42,681 nucleotides of DNA from Pseudomonadota bacterium (GTDB lineage Bacteria > Pseudomonadota > Gammaproteobacteria > UBA1113). The notes under the pieces were generated by a model. It did no database searches, was not told where the DNA came from, and saw nothing but the letters and a program-made list of their open reading frames with translations. How positions within the stretch are numbered: the first letter of the stretch is position 1; each line of letters starts with the position of its first letter. This document shows positions 1-8,262 of this stretch, in pieces. Where the stretch lies: the NCBI GenBank assembly GCA_021781965.1, contig JAJXVU010000020.1:1-42681 (forward strand), in the 5' to 3' direction. A program made the position numbers and the translations under genes.

Positions 1-527
1 GTAACATGAATTTTTTTTTCGGGGACATGCAAAAAGCGTATTAAATCATGTTTAGTTGTTTCTGATATGCAGATAATAGCAGCAGCATTTTTTACAGAGT
101 GAGGCATTAGTAATTTTTCATGATAATAGTTTTTCTTATCCATCGTTTGTGGGCAGATTTTCCAGACGAGATCGTTGATCGTGAGCAAGTAAGGAATATG
201 AGGTATTTTAGTCCAGGGTAATACGTGTCGAGAAGACCAGAACAAATCCATTTTGGCTTTTTGAATTTGTTTTGTTAAAAAGATTTGCCGCCATAAGGGG
301 GACCATAATGAAGCGGGTATTTTTTTTATGAATGGGGGGGGCAATTCAATTTTGCAAGGATTTTTACAAGGGGGTATTGTCAATGCTCTGGGTGAAAATC
401 CGGTAATAGAAATATCTGCAGGGTTTAAAGCATCTAACATTTTTTGAGTATAAAAACCAATGCCGGTTAAAGGTCCGGTGAAAGGAGATAAATCAACACC
501 TAGCGCAATTTTTGAAGAAGTATGCAT
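1..527 (-). CDS. Glycosyltransferase family 4 (GT-B), N-terminal part, cut by window edge
   Basis: Translation of the minus strand from ATG at 527 is open to base 1 (about 175 residues) and has no stop. It begins MHTSSKIALGVDLSPF and continues with GIGFYTQKML, the N-terminal G-x-G-x-Y-x-x-x-L pattern of GT-B (family 4) glycosyltransferases; farther in are LLTINDLVW and the segment AAAIICISE, which matches the 'sxxsk' end of the N-terminal Rossmann domain. The UDP- or GDP-sugar binding C-terminal half lies outside the window, so donor and acceptor cannot be told. The role in envelope or surface polysaccharide synthesis is a family-level inference. It is divergently arranged with the sulfurylase gene, with 139 bp between them. 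The ribosome binding site is weak (AGATAAGC), but no other in-frame start is seen upstream. Confidence 0.8.
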   Translation of the reverse strand, partial: MHTSSKIALGVDLSPFTGPLTGIGFYTQKMLDALNPADISITGFSPRALTIPPCKNPCKIELPPPFIKKIPASLWSPLWRQIFLTKQIQKAKMDLFWSSRHVLPWTKIPHIPYLLTINDLVWKICPQTMDKKNYYHEKLLMPHSVKNAAAIICISETTKHDLIRFLHVPEKKIHV

Positions 528-603
528 GCTTATCTGATAAGTTAAGTAATAGTCTCTAGTATACTATAAAATAGCAAGGTATAAACCTGTGTAGCGACCC
601 TGT

Positions 604-635
604 GGTAATAAATAATTTTTAGGGTTATTTATTCC
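604..635 (+). promoter_or_regulatory. Hairpin in the leader of the sulfurylase/kinase gene
   Basis: AATAAATAA (607-615) pairs perfectly with TTATTTATT (625-633), and GG at 604-605 pairs with CC at 634-635 after a one-base bulge. It sits directly upstream of a GGGGGAGG tract at 643-650 in the leader of the sat-cysC gene. There is no U tract after it, so it is not an ordinary terminator; its function is unknown. Confidence 0.45.
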
Positions 636-666
636 AGGCCGCGGGGGAGGTTGTATTGCGAATAAT

Positions 667-2379
667 ATGTACATATGTTATATTCCAGTCTTCAAATTAT
701 CTGAGGATATTCCTGTGAAAAAATGGCTTTTAACCCCCCGTCAACTATGCGACCTAGAGCTTTTATTGGTCGGTGGCTTTGCTCCTTTGACGGGTTTTCT
801 AGCCCAAGCAGATTATAATAATGTTATTAAAAACAATCGCTTAGCCGATGGTAGCCTTTGGCCCATGCCTATTACCTTGGACGTGGATGCTGCTTTTGCA
901 GAGTCCTTATCTCTAGGCGAAACCATAGGACTGCATGGCGAAGACAACACCTTATTGGCTCATCTGACGGTGGCAGAGGTATGGTGTCCAGATAAGAACG
1001 CTGAAGCACACGCTGTTTTTGGCAGTGACGATCTGGCTCATCCAGGGGTTCATTATTTATTAAAACAGGCAAACGCTTATTATGTAGGCGGCAAAGTAAC
1101 ACAAGTAGCCTTACCGAAACACTATGATTTTGCTGCTTTACGCCACACACCGCAACAATTAAAACAAAGTTTTGCCCAAAATGGTTGGCACAATATCGTT
1201 GCATTTCAAACGCGTAATCCCTTGCACAGAGCACATGTGGAAATGACCTTACGCGCATTACATGAAGTGAAAGATAGCCACTTATTATTACACCCGGTAG
1301 TGGGCATGACCAAACCCGGTGATGTAGATCATTACACGCGCGTGCGTTGTTATCAAAGCGTATTACCTTATTATCCACACGGGCGAGCTGCATTGAGTTT
1401 GCTGCCCTTAGCGATGCGCATGGCTGGGCCTAAAGAAGCCTTATGGCATGCTTTAATTCGCAAAAATTATGGTTGTACTCATTTTATAGTGGGCCGCGAT
1501 CACGCGGGTCCGGGTCAAAATAGTCTAGGAAAACCTTTTTATGATGTGTATGCCGCACAAGCTTTAGTTAAAAATCATGAAGAAGAAATAGGAATAAAGG
1601 TACTCACTTTTTCTGAAATGGTTTATGCTAAAGAAAAACAAATTTATGTTTTGTCTACAGAACTAGCGGCCAATGATACAGCATTGACTATCTCAGGCAC
1701 ACAATTGCGGGATGCACTGCATAATCATACTGCTATTCCTTCCTGGTTTTCTTATCCAGAAGTGGTGCGTGAATTACGCCGCAGTTACAAGCCTAAAAAT
1801 AAACAAGGATTAACGCTCTTTTTTACGGGTTTATCAGGCGCAGGTAAAAGTACGATTGCCAATGCGTTACAAGCTAAGCTGATGGAAATAGGTGATCATA
1901 CTATTGTCTTATTAGATGGCGATATTGTGCGGCGTGAATTGGCGAGTGAGCTTGGTTTTAGCGAAGAAGATCGTAATACCAATATTCGTCGTGTAGGTTA
2001 TGTTGCATCTTTGATCACTGAATTGGGCGGTATTGCACTCTGTGCCGCTATTGCGCCTTATGAAAAAATACGCCAAGAAATTCGCAGCAAAATTAGTGCT
2101 AAGGGAGGTTATTTTGAAATTTATGTCGCAACGCCATTGGCCGTGTGTGAAGAACGTGATCCCAAGGGATTGTATGTAAGTGCGCGTGCTGGCAAGCTCG
2201 CACAATTTACGGGTATCAGCGCACCCTATGAAATTCCGCAAGCAGCCGATATTGTGATAGATACCACTAAAATGTCGGTAGATAAGGCAGTATCTATTAT
2301 TTTACAAGCGCTATGTACTGCAGGTTATTTGGTCTTACCTGAAGTTATTGAGCCGTCATTAGTAACTGAGATAGTTTAA
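667..2379 (+). CDS. Bifunctional sulfate adenylyltransferase / adenylylsulfate kinase (Sat-CysC fusion)
   Basis: Makes APS from sulfate and ATP, then phosphorylates it to PAPS. The N-terminal ATP sulfurylase domain (about residues 15-375) shows WLLTPRQLCDLELLL, the ATP-binding QTRNPLHRAHVEM and the GRDHAGPG motif. The C-terminal APS kinase domain (about 385-560) has the P-loop FTGLSGAGKST and the LDGDIVRRELASELGFS region. Both active sites look intact. Start is uncertain: ATG at 667 gives 570 residues, but a GTG at 715 sits seven bases after GAGGA (703-707), so the true protein may begin at VKKWLLTPRQ. No cysH, cysI or sulfotransferase gene is in the window, so PAPS may feed either sulfite formation or sulfation. 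It is followed after 16 bases by the DUF2061 gene, probably in the same transcript. Confidence 0.93.
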   Translation: MYICYIPVFKLSEDIPVKKWLLTPRQLCDLELLLVGGFAPLTGFLAQADYNNVIKNNRLADGSLWPMPITLDVDAAFAESLSLGETIGLHGEDNTLLAHLTVAEVWCPDKNAEAHAVFGSDDLAHPGVHYLLKQANAYYVGGKVTQVALPKHYDFAALRHTPQQLKQSFAQNGWHNIVAFQTRNPLHRAHVEMTLRALHEVKDSHLLLHPVVGMTKPGDVDHYTRVRCYQSVLPYYPHGRAALSLLPLAMRMAGPKEALWHALIRKNYGCTHFIVGRDHAGPGQNSLGKPFYDVYAAQALVKNHEEEIGIKVLTFSEMVYAKEKQIYVLSTELAANDTALTISGTQLRDALHNHTAIPSWFSYPEVVRELRRSYKPKNKQGLTLFFTGLSGAGKSTIANALQAKLMEIGDHTIVLLDGDIVRRELASELGFSEEDRNTNIRRVGYVASLITELGGIALCAAIAPYEKIRQEIRSKISAKGGYFEIYVATPLAVCEERDPKGLYVSARAGKLAQFTGISAPYEIPQAADIVIDTTKMSVDKAVSIILQALCTAGYLVLPEVIEPSLVTEIV

Positions 2380-2395
2380 TCAAGGAGTTAAAAAC

Positions 2396-2629
2396 ATGGT
2401 TTTAGAATCGCATTTACGCAGTTTAATAAAGGCGGTGAGCTGGCGCATATTTGGTACGTTGGCTACCGTTATCATCAGTTATATCTTTACGGGCCAGTGG
2501 AGTACGGCTTTGTACATTGGTGCATTTGAATTTATTACCAAGATTGCTATTTTTTATGTGCATGAAAGAGTGTGGCATGTTATCCCTATGGGAATAAAGA
2601 AGCCGATCGGCTTGCAGGAAGAAGGGTAA
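2396..2629 (+). CDS. DUF2061 small membrane protein
   Basis: A 77-residue protein with the DUF2061 pattern: SLIKAVSWRIFGTLATVIISYIFTG, a first membrane helix, then ALYIGAFEFITKIAIFYVHERVWHVI, a second helix ending in the conserved HERVW. DUF2061 proteins are commonly found next to, or fused with, sulfate-activation enzymes, which fits its place directly after sat-cysC. The biochemical role is not established; a function in the membrane linked to sulfate activation is inference from context. AGGAG precedes the ATG at good spacing. Confidence 0.88.
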   Translation: MVLESHLRSLIKAVSWRIFGTLATVIISYIFTGQWSTALYIGAFEFITKIAIFYVHERVWHVIPMGIKKPIGLQEEG

Positions 2630-2653
2630 ACTCTTTAAAAAAAAATATTCCTG

Positions 2654-2662
2654 TGGTACAAT
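2654..2662 (+). promoter_or_regulatory. Extended -10 (TGGTACAAT) before the phosphohexomutase gene
   Basis: TGG-TACAAT fits the extended -10 pattern TGN-TANNNT. It lies about 34 bases before the TTG start at 2696, and no good -35 is seen. The same nine bases occur at 13291 and 13560, and CGGTACAAT at 9550. Confidence 0.5.
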
Positions 2663-2695
2663 TCTGCGCAAATCCATAAGCAGAAAGGCAAAAAA

Positions 2696-4075
2696 TTGAA
2701 CAACATCCCCGCGCACATCTTCCGTAGCTACGATATACGTGGTATAGCCGATACTGAATTGACTGCAGATGCCGTCTATCGCATCGCTGAGGCGTTTGCG
2801 GCTATGATGCGGGCCTGTGGCGAGTCCCGTGTGGTAACGGCGTGTGATGCACGTTTGAGTGCTGATAGCCTATATTCCGCCTTGAAACGTGGTTTATTGG
2901 CCAGCGGTATAGATGTGATCGACACGGGTCAGGTGCCTACCCCTGTTTTGTATTTTGCCACCGCTACCAGCAATTGCCAGAATGGCATTATGTTGACGGC
3001 AAGCCATAATCCTAAAGAATACAATGGGTTAAAAATATTATTACAAGGCAAAAATTTAACATCAGAACAAATTCAAGATTTATACAAAGCTACGTGCGAA
3101 ACTTATACCGATGCCGATATTCGCGGCGAATTAACGCAAAAGAATTTTCTACCGATCTATATTGACACCATTACCGATCAACTGACTTTAGGCAAAGGCC
3201 TTAAGGTGGTCATCGATTGCGCCAATGCTATTCCATCTGTAGTGGCGCCTACTTTATTTAGGCGCTTGGGTTGTGAAGTCATTGAATTGCATACGGAATT
3301 AGATGGCACTTTTCCGAACCACGAACCCGACCCAACGCAGCCGCGCAATTTAGTCGATTTAATCGCTGCAGTTAAAGCGCATAAAGCGGATGTAGGCTTA
3401 GGCTTCGATGGCGATGGTGATCGCTTGGGTGTGGTGACGAATCAGGGCGAAGTCATTTACGCCGATCGCATATTGATGTTATTGGCGCAAGATGTATTAT
3501 CGCGTCATCCGGGGGCGACCATTGTGTATGATGTCAAATGTACACATTTATTAAAAGAAGTGATTCTCGCTGCTGGTGGTAAGCCGTTGATGGGTAAAAC
3601 GGGCCATTCTTTGATTAAAGCTCTCATGCGTACCGAAAACGCCTTATTGGCCGGTGAGATGAGTGGCCATATCTTTTTTAAAGAAAATTGGTATGGGTTT
3701 GATGACGGTTTATATACCGCCGCGCGTTTACTTAATTTATTATCACATGCACCGGACGTAAATGCTGTATTCGCCGCTTTACCGCGTTGTTATTCTACAC
3801 CGGAATTGGCTGTCTCCATGGCGGAAGAAAAGAAAGCGTCCTTTATGCAAGCGTTAATTGTTCGTTTGAAAGATGACTCCAAGGGTGAAATATCTTTATT
3901 AGATGGCATACGCATCGATTTTGATGATGCTTGGGGTTTGGTACGACCTTCTAATACTACGCCTAATTTAGTGCTGCGTTTTGAAGGCGTTAGCGAGGAA
4001 AGTTTAGCGTGTATTCAATCTTTATTTAAATCACAAATGCTAGCAATTACGCCGGAAATGGAATTGCCGTTTTAG
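2696..4075 (+). CDS. algC: Phosphomannomutase/phosphoglucomutase (AlgC type)
   Basis: Interconverts hexose 6-phosphate and 1-phosphate (mannose and/or glucose), supplying sugar nucleotides for lipopolysaccharide or exopolysaccharide. All four alpha-D-phosphohexomutase domains are visible: phosphoserine loop TASHNPKEYNG (Ser103), metal loop DGDGDR (238-243), sugar-specificity loop GEMSGHIFF (about 320) and C-terminal phosphate-binding RPSNTTPNLVLRFE. Length of 459 residues is normal for AlgC. Start is TTG at 2696, preceded by AGAAAGG; the protein then opens MNNIPAHIFRSYDIRG, exactly the family N-terminus. A promoter-like TGGTACAAT at 2654 suggests independent transcription. Mannose versus glucose preference cannot be read from the sequence. 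Confidence 0.93.
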   Translation: MNNIPAHIFRSYDIRGIADTELTADAVYRIAEAFAAMMRACGESRVVTACDARLSADSLYSALKRGLLASGIDVIDTGQVPTPVLYFATATSNCQNGIMLTASHNPKEYNGLKILLQGKNLTSEQIQDLYKATCETYTDADIRGELTQKNFLPIYIDTITDQLTLGKGLKVVIDCANAIPSVVAPTLFRRLGCEVIELHTELDGTFPNHEPDPTQPRNLVDLIAAVKAHKADVGLGFDGDGDRLGVVTNQGEVIYADRILMLLAQDVLSRHPGATIVYDVKCTHLLKEVILAAGGKPLMGKTGHSLIKALMRTENALLAGEMSGHIFFKENWYGFDDGLYTAARLLNLLSHAPDVNAVFAALPRCYSTPELAVSMAEEKKASFMQALIVRLKDDSKGEISLLDGIRIDFDDAWGLVRPSNTTPNLVLRFEGVSEESLACIQSLFKSQMLAITPEMELPF

Positions 4076-4106
4076 GATATTCTTATCTTTTTATGCACTT
4101 TTATGA

Positions 4107-4233
4107 TATACTCACAGCAGTTGGTTTTTAGGGTAGAAGACTAGCTCTCGAGCAGCAGGAGTGTAGTACTCTACATGACTGGTGCGAGATGAGCGAAGGC
4201 AACACCCCCTAAAAATCAAATGCGAAGAGTATA
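4107..4233 (+). repeat. 127-bp palindromic mobile element, copy A
   Basis: Imperfect terminal inverted repeats of about 27 bp: the left end begins TATACTCACAGCAGTTG, and the right end, read on the minus strand, begins TATACTCTTCGCATTTG; both continue into TTTTTAGGG. Inside is the hairpin TGTAG-TACT-CTACA and the conserved blocks AGACTAGCTCTCGAGCA and GGTGCGAGATG. Other copies lie at 31314-31440 and 38467-38598, with a partial at 31437-31481. There is no coding capacity, so it is a MITE-like non-autonomous element. An in-frame ATG for the downstream ABC gene (4220) falls inside the right end. Confidence 0.85.
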
Positions 4234-4267
4234 CAATCCTTTTCCATACGATAAGAGCAATAGCATC

Positions 4268-6061
4268 ATGACGAGCCAACCCTTTCCTACAAACACATTT
4301 CCCTTTATTTTTCATTTTGTTAAAGCACAAAAGATAAAATTTATTTATTTTGCCTTAACGGGGGCGGCCTGGGCGGTCAACGACTCTATTTTTCCTTATT
4401 TTTTAAAGGATATCGTCAATACCTTAGCGGGCTACCATGGTACGCCGAATCATATTTTTTCTGCCGTCAAAAATACCTTAATCTTATTAGTAACCTTTTG
4501 GTTGGTGATGGAAGTATTGCAACGGGCACAAGGTTTATTGCAAATCTATACTTATCCTCGTTTTCGTGCGCAAATACGTGCTACTGTATTTGAGCATGTA
4601 AAAACCTTGTCGCATGAATATTTCGCCAGTAACTTTGCAGGCAATATTTCTAAGAAATTATCCGATCTGCCCACCAGTTGCCAAACTATCACCGAAATGG
4701 TGTGTTTTCAATTTATCACCGTAGGCATGGGTATTATCATGGTATTAGGTTTGATGTGGCAAATCAAACCTATATTTGCCTTTATTTTATTGGCTTGGTT
4801 AATCTGCCACATAGGCATTACCATATTATTTCTAAAACGTAGCAATCGTCTCTGGGCGGTGCATGCAGACTCGTTGTCTATATTAAATGGTAAGATAGTC
4901 GATGTGCTAACTAATATGGGTACAGTGCGTTTGTTTGCGCGCCAACGTTACGAGGCTCAATACATACAAACGGCCCAGCTAGCAGAAATGAAAAAGTCTC
5001 GTCAGGCAATGTTGTTGATAGAATTCACGCGCATCGGGTTGGGTATTAGCGGCTTGTTGTTAATCTTTGGTATGGTATTTACCTTATTGTATGGGTATGG
5101 CCATGGCTGGGTGAGCATAGGTGATTTCACTCAGGTAGGTATGCAAACATTTTGGCTATTGGGGTGGATTTGGTTTGTCAGTTATCAGCTAATGCAATTT
5201 GCACGCGAAAGCGGCACCATACGTGACGCTTTGAAATTAGTGACGGCAACGGCCGATATTAGCGATAGTCCAGAGGCAACTACATTAGCTGTAAAACAAG
5301 GCAATATAGATTTTAATCATGTTTATTTTGGGTACCAAAAAAATAAGCCGGTGTTCAATGACTTTAGTGTACATATTAACGCGGGTGAAAAGGTAGGTTT
5401 GGTGGGCTTTTCGGGTTCGGGTAAATCGACTTTTGTTAATCTGATTTTACGCTATTATGAATTACAACAAGGCTATATTTGTATAGATAACCAAGACATT
5501 GCCTTGGTGACTCAGGATTCTTTGCGCCAGAATATTGCTATGATCCCTCAAGACCCTAGCTTATTTCACCGTACCTTAATGGAAAACATACGTTATGGCC
5601 GCTTAGATGCCAGCGATGAAGAAGTGATTGCCGCTGCCAAAATGGCGCATTGCGATGAGTTTATTTTGCATCTAGACGAAGGGTATCAGGCTTTGGTAGG
5701 GGAGCGCGGCGTTAAATTGTCTGGGGGCCAACGTCAACGTATTGCGATTGCTCGCGCTATTTTAAAAGACGCGCCGATCTTAATTTTAGACGAGGCCACT
5801 TCTGCCTTAGACTCCGTTACTGAAAAACTGATTCAAGACAGTTTGAAGCAATTAATGCAACATAAAACGACGCTGGTGATAGCGCATCGCTTATCTACTT
5901 TAAACGGCATGGATCGGATCTTAGTATTTCATCATGGCCGCATCATCGAAGAAGGCACTCAAGCGGAATTGCTGAAAAAGAAAGGTCATTTTGCACACTT
6001 ATGGCAAATGCAAAGCAATGGCTTTTTGCCGGAAGAAGAAACTGGGGAAAATGCGGTTTGA
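4268..6061 (+). CDS. ABC exporter half-transporter (fused membrane and ATPase domains)
   Basis: An inner-membrane ATP-driven exporter expected to act as a homodimer. Residues about 15-310 form six membrane helices; about 340-580 are the nucleotide-binding domain with Walker A GFSGSGKST, the Q-loop region MIPQDPSLFH, signature LSGGQRQR, Walker B ILILDEATSALD and H-loop IAHRLST. Length (597 residues) is usual for MsbA/HlyB-type exporters. The ORF could begin at ATG 4220, but that codon lies inside the right end of mobile element copy A, so I choose ATG 4268 (MTSQPFPTNTF). The substrate is unknown; lipid, peptide and drug exporters all share this design. It is convergent with the Nudix-like gene, with only 13 bases between the stop codons. 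Confidence 0.88.
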   Translation: MTSQPFPTNTFPFIFHFVKAQKIKFIYFALTGAAWAVNDSIFPYFLKDIVNTLAGYHGTPNHIFSAVKNTLILLVTFWLVMEVLQRAQGLLQIYTYPRFRAQIRATVFEHVKTLSHEYFASNFAGNISKKLSDLPTSCQTITEMVCFQFITVGMGIIMVLGLMWQIKPIFAFILLAWLICHIGITILFLKRSNRLWAVHADSLSILNGKIVDVLTNMGTVRLFARQRYEAQYIQTAQLAEMKKSRQAMLLIEFTRIGLGISGLLLIFGMVFTLLYGYGHGWVSIGDFTQVGMQTFWLLGWIWFVSYQLMQFARESGTIRDALKLVTATADISDSPEATTLAVKQGNIDFNHVYFGYQKNKPVFNDFSVHINAGEKVGLVGFSGSGKSTFVNLILRYYELQQGYICIDNQDIALVTQDSLRQNIAMIPQDPSLFHRTLMENIRYGRLDASDEEVIAAAKMAHCDEFILHLDEGYQALVGERGVKLSGGQRQRIAIARAILKDAPILILDEATSALDSVTEKLIQDSLKQLMQHKTTLVIAHRLSTLNGMDRILVFHHGRIIEEGTQAELLKKKGHFAHLWQMQSNGFLPEEETGENAV

Positions 6062-6074
6062 GTTAATAAACCCA

Positions 6075-6815
6075 CTAAATTTTATGGATTTTATAGGACT
6101 GCTCTTCATTTACTATTGTTTTTTCTTCAGCAGGTTGAAAGTGAGTTGGAGAAGCGCTACGGGAATACGATTGGCTAATAAGGAACTTTTCCTGTATTTT
6201 TGGGAGCATACCTTCATGTAATATAGTAATCGTTGTAGGACGAATGCCTATATTCTCCAAGGAGCATTTACCTTTTGATCCTTCTACCGTTAAAGAGACA
6301 TTTTTTTCATTTGCAACTGATTTGCAAGGAACAAGATAAGTTGCTGTTGCATCAGTATTGTTTGGATCAGGATCTTTTAAAAGGCAACGCATTTCTTCTA
6401 ATTGCTGCGCCCCTAAATAAAAACACAGGGTTCTAGTGTCATAAGGCCCGTTTTCAGGCCGCAGATTTAATTTCTGACGTTCCGCAGCGTTAACTATATA
6501 TATGGGTTTTATTTCATTCAATAACATTTCAAGCTTTTTATAATTATCTTTTTCGATATTACAAATTTCCTCACAGGCTTCACGAATAGCAGCTTTTATA
6601 TAGGTATCTTCTTCACTCAGTTCGACCTCAGCATCAGTAACTTTAACCTTTCCTCCAGGCGTTTGCAATTGTGATTTCTTGTCTTGCACCTTTTCAATTA
6701 AAAAAATATACTTTTTTTTAGAATTTTCATCCTCAAATAGAATCATTGCAACCGTATTTGCTTTTTTGCCTTCTGCGGTTAGATATTGCGAGATGGGTTG
6801 TTTTTCTGTAGCCAT
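6075..6815 (-). CDS. Nudix-like protein with an expanded Nudix box
   Basis: 246 residues from MATEKQPISQYL. A Nudix box core is visible as AAIREACEEICNI (residues 76-87), with the expected RExxEE glutamates. The glycine of the preceding QTPGG (54-55) is about nine residues farther away than in the standard G-x5-E-x7-REUxEExGU box, so the loop is expanded. The substrate is unknown. A TTG at 6881 would add 22 residues resembling a signal peptide, but the TTGTTT-N17-TATACT promoter (6862-6890) overlaps that extension, and GGAAAAATT precedes the ATG at 6815, so the shorter form is chosen. The C-terminal 50 residues are Ser/Glu/Lys rich. A second Nudix-like gene lies just upstream on the same strand; a secreted effector role is conceivable but not shown. 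Confidence 0.68.
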   Translation of the reverse strand: MATEKQPISQYLTAEGKKANTVAMILFEDENSKKKYIFLIEKVQDKKSQLQTPGGKVKVTDAEVELSEEDTYIKAAIREACEEICNIEKDNYKKLEMLLNEIKPIYIVNAAERQKLNLRPENGPYDTRTLCFYLGAQQLEEMRCLLKDPDPNNTDATATYLVPCKSVANEKNVSLTVEGSKGKCSLENIGIRPTTITILHEGMLPKIQEKFLISQSYSRSASPTHFQPAEEKTIVNEEQSYKIHKI

Positions 6816-6861
6816 AATTTTTCCATTGCTTAAGAGTAATATCAGTGTGAAGCTTAGAGTA

Positions 6862-6890
6862 AGTATACTGAATAAATGCAATTAAAACAA
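6862..6890 (-). promoter_or_regulatory. Sigma70-like promoter for the 246-residue Nudix-like gene
   Basis: On the minus strand, TTGTTT (6885-6890), a 17-base spacer and TATACT (6862-6867). Predicted transcription start is near 6855, leaving a leader of about 40 bases before the ATG at 6815. Confidence 0.55.
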
Positions 6891-6983
6891 TGAGTTTTTA
6901 TTGTATTTAAAATATAGCCTAATATAAAATAGGCCTATTTTAAAATAAAGACAGCATTTTATTTCTTTTATGGGATAAACTGC

Positions 6984-7020
6984 TTTAAAAGAGCCACCTA
7001 AGTGGTTAAACCTAGATGGC
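6984..7020 (-). terminator. Terminator after the 324-residue Nudix gene
   Basis: Read on the minus strand, GCCATCTAGGT pairs with ACTTAGGTGGC (two G-U pairs) across a six-base loop, and is followed by TCTTTT. It lies 12 bases past the stop codon at 7032. Confidence 0.65.
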
Positions 7021-7031
7021 TTGTTCAGCCA

Positions 7032-8006
7032 TTACACGTGGTTAGGGGTAAGCGTAGATTTTTGTGCTTCTTCCACCGGTGCAGCTACAGGGGCGGGCTG
7101 ATAGAGTGCAGGTGATCCTGGACGGCCACTGTATACTCTAGGAGCCATAGTATTTTGAGTTGCTTTTTCAATTTCTGGCATTAGAGAGGTTATTACTTCT
7201 GTGTGATTGCTAAAAAAGTTACTTTTCTTTAAATCTTTATCTTTCTCTAAACGGGTTTTAAGCTCATCTAAAGTCAATGCTTCATAATGAGAACGTTCAG
7301 AATATTCACCAATCGTATATGTTCTAATGAATTCATCATTTTCAGTTTTATACCATTCTTTTACGCCACCGATATTCTTCAACCTTCTTAGTTTTTCAAA
7401 AAACACCTCTTCCTTGTTTGCAGCGACATCTACTAGCAACAAGCCTTTTTCTTTTAAAGAATGATATTCGGCAATTAATTCTTCTGTTTTTGCAGCGTGT
7501 TCTTCTGGAGTTAACACTTTTTCACCTCTATTAGCGGTGATGTGCAAAAAGAGCTCATTATAAAATTGGGCCGTTGGATTCATTTTCTGTATACAAGCTT
7601 CTAATTCTTCTTTTGAGGAGAAGCTGGTGGTATCAATATATATGAAGCTTATATACGTGCCAAATGGGTATGTGTAAGCGCCACATGTATCATGCCTTTT
7701 CGCCTGCTCTGTTAATGGTAACACGCCAAAGGTTTCTTCTTTAAATTCTTTTTCTATTTGGTTAACTAGAGAAGTTTCGCCTTTTACCTGGCCGCCATTG
7801 ACCCATAAGAATTTACCACTTCTATATCCACCGACGAGGTAAAATTCATTTCCGATCTTATAAAAAATAGCGGCGCCCGTGCCATTAACGAGATGTTTAG
7901 GGTTTTTCTCTAGATCTATTTGCAAGGCTTGGGTTGCTTGTGCCGCGGTTAAATTAGCGAACTCTTCAGCGTTAATTGTTTTCACATTTTGTTCTGTCGC
8001 ACTCAT
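7032..8006 (-). CDS. Nudix-domain protein with long C-terminal extension
   Basis: 324 residues. Residues 71-94 (GGQVKGE, then EKEFKEETFGV) match the Nudix signature G-x5-E-x7-(R/K)E-x2-EE-x-G closely, so metal-dependent hydrolysis of a nucleoside diphosphate derivative is likely; the substrate is not predictable. After the Nudix fold (about 40-170) comes a charged, helical region (170-290), then an Ala/Pro-rich tail (290-324). A strong AAAGGAGATTGAA precedes the ATG. It has its own promoter (8068-8097) and terminator (6984-7020), so it is a single-gene unit. The unusually long extension beside a second Nudix-like gene could indicate a secretion substrate; this is inference. The family is otherwise metabolic or housekeeping. 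Confidence 0.75.
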   Translation of the reverse strand: MSATEQNVKTINAEEFANLTAAQATQALQIDLEKNPKHLVNGTGAAIFYKIGNEFYLVGGYRSGKFLWVNGGQVKGETSLVNQIEKEFKEETFGVLPLTEQAKRHDTCGAYTYPFGTYISFIYIDTTSFSSKEELEACIQKMNPTAQFYNELFLHITANRGEKVLTPEEHAAKTEELIAEYHSLKEKGLLLVDVAANKEEVFFEKLRRLKNIGGVKEWYKTENDEFIRTYTIGEYSERSHYEALTLDELKTRLEKDKDLKKSNFFSNHTEVITSLMPEIEKATQNTMAPRVYSGRPGSPALYQPAPVAAPVEEAQKSTLTPNHV

Positions 8007-8041
8007 TTCAATCTCCTTTTATTTCTACTGATTACTATTGA

Positions 8042-8060
8042 TGCAGCCTTATAAGCTGCA
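8042..8060 (-). promoter_or_regulatory. Small leader hairpin upstream of the Nudix gene
   Basis: TGCAGC and GCTGCA are separated by seven bases, placing a six-base-pair stem in the predicted 5' untranslated region between the promoter (8068-8097) and the ATG at 8006. Function unknown. Confidence 0.35.
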
Positions 8061-8067
8061 AGAACCA

Positions 8068-8097
8068 ATAGTATTTTATAGGCTGTTGACTTGTCAA
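8068..8097 (-). promoter_or_regulatory. Sigma70-like promoter for the 324-residue Nudix gene
   Basis: On the minus strand, consensus TTGACA (8092-8097), an 18-base spacer and TACTAT (8068-8073), about 60 bases before the start codon at 8006. Confidence 0.6.
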
Positions 8098-8204
8098 GAG
8101 TTATTTGAGAAAAGTCAAACAAAAACAGGAGTCATTTCTTTCTAAGCTTATTGAGACTATGGCTGTAAATTAGTCTTATTTTATTTCTCCGGGGAAGTAT
8201 AAAT

Positions 8205-8239
8205 TTTTACGGGAGATGAGTACAATATCTCCCGTAAAA
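8205..8239 (-). terminator. Strong 13-bp hairpin after the MerR gene
   Basis: TTTTACGGGAGAT (8205-8217) pairs perfectly with ATCTCCCGTAAAA (8227-8239) across nine bases. It is 24 bases past the MerR stop codon. The tail in the minus direction is only weakly U-rich, so termination may be inefficient or helped by other factors. Confidence 0.5.
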
Positions 8240-8262
8240 CAGTCGAAATCGTATATATGGAA

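Noticed and set aside
4220..4267. Upstream start for the ABC exporter
   Set aside because: The ATG is part of the right terminal repeat of the mobile element; the 16 additional residues are element sequence and ATG 4268 gives a normal family N-terminus.
6816..6881. Signal peptide on the 246-residue Nudix-like protein
   Set aside because: The extension starts with TTG without a ribosome binding site, and the predicted promoter overlaps it.
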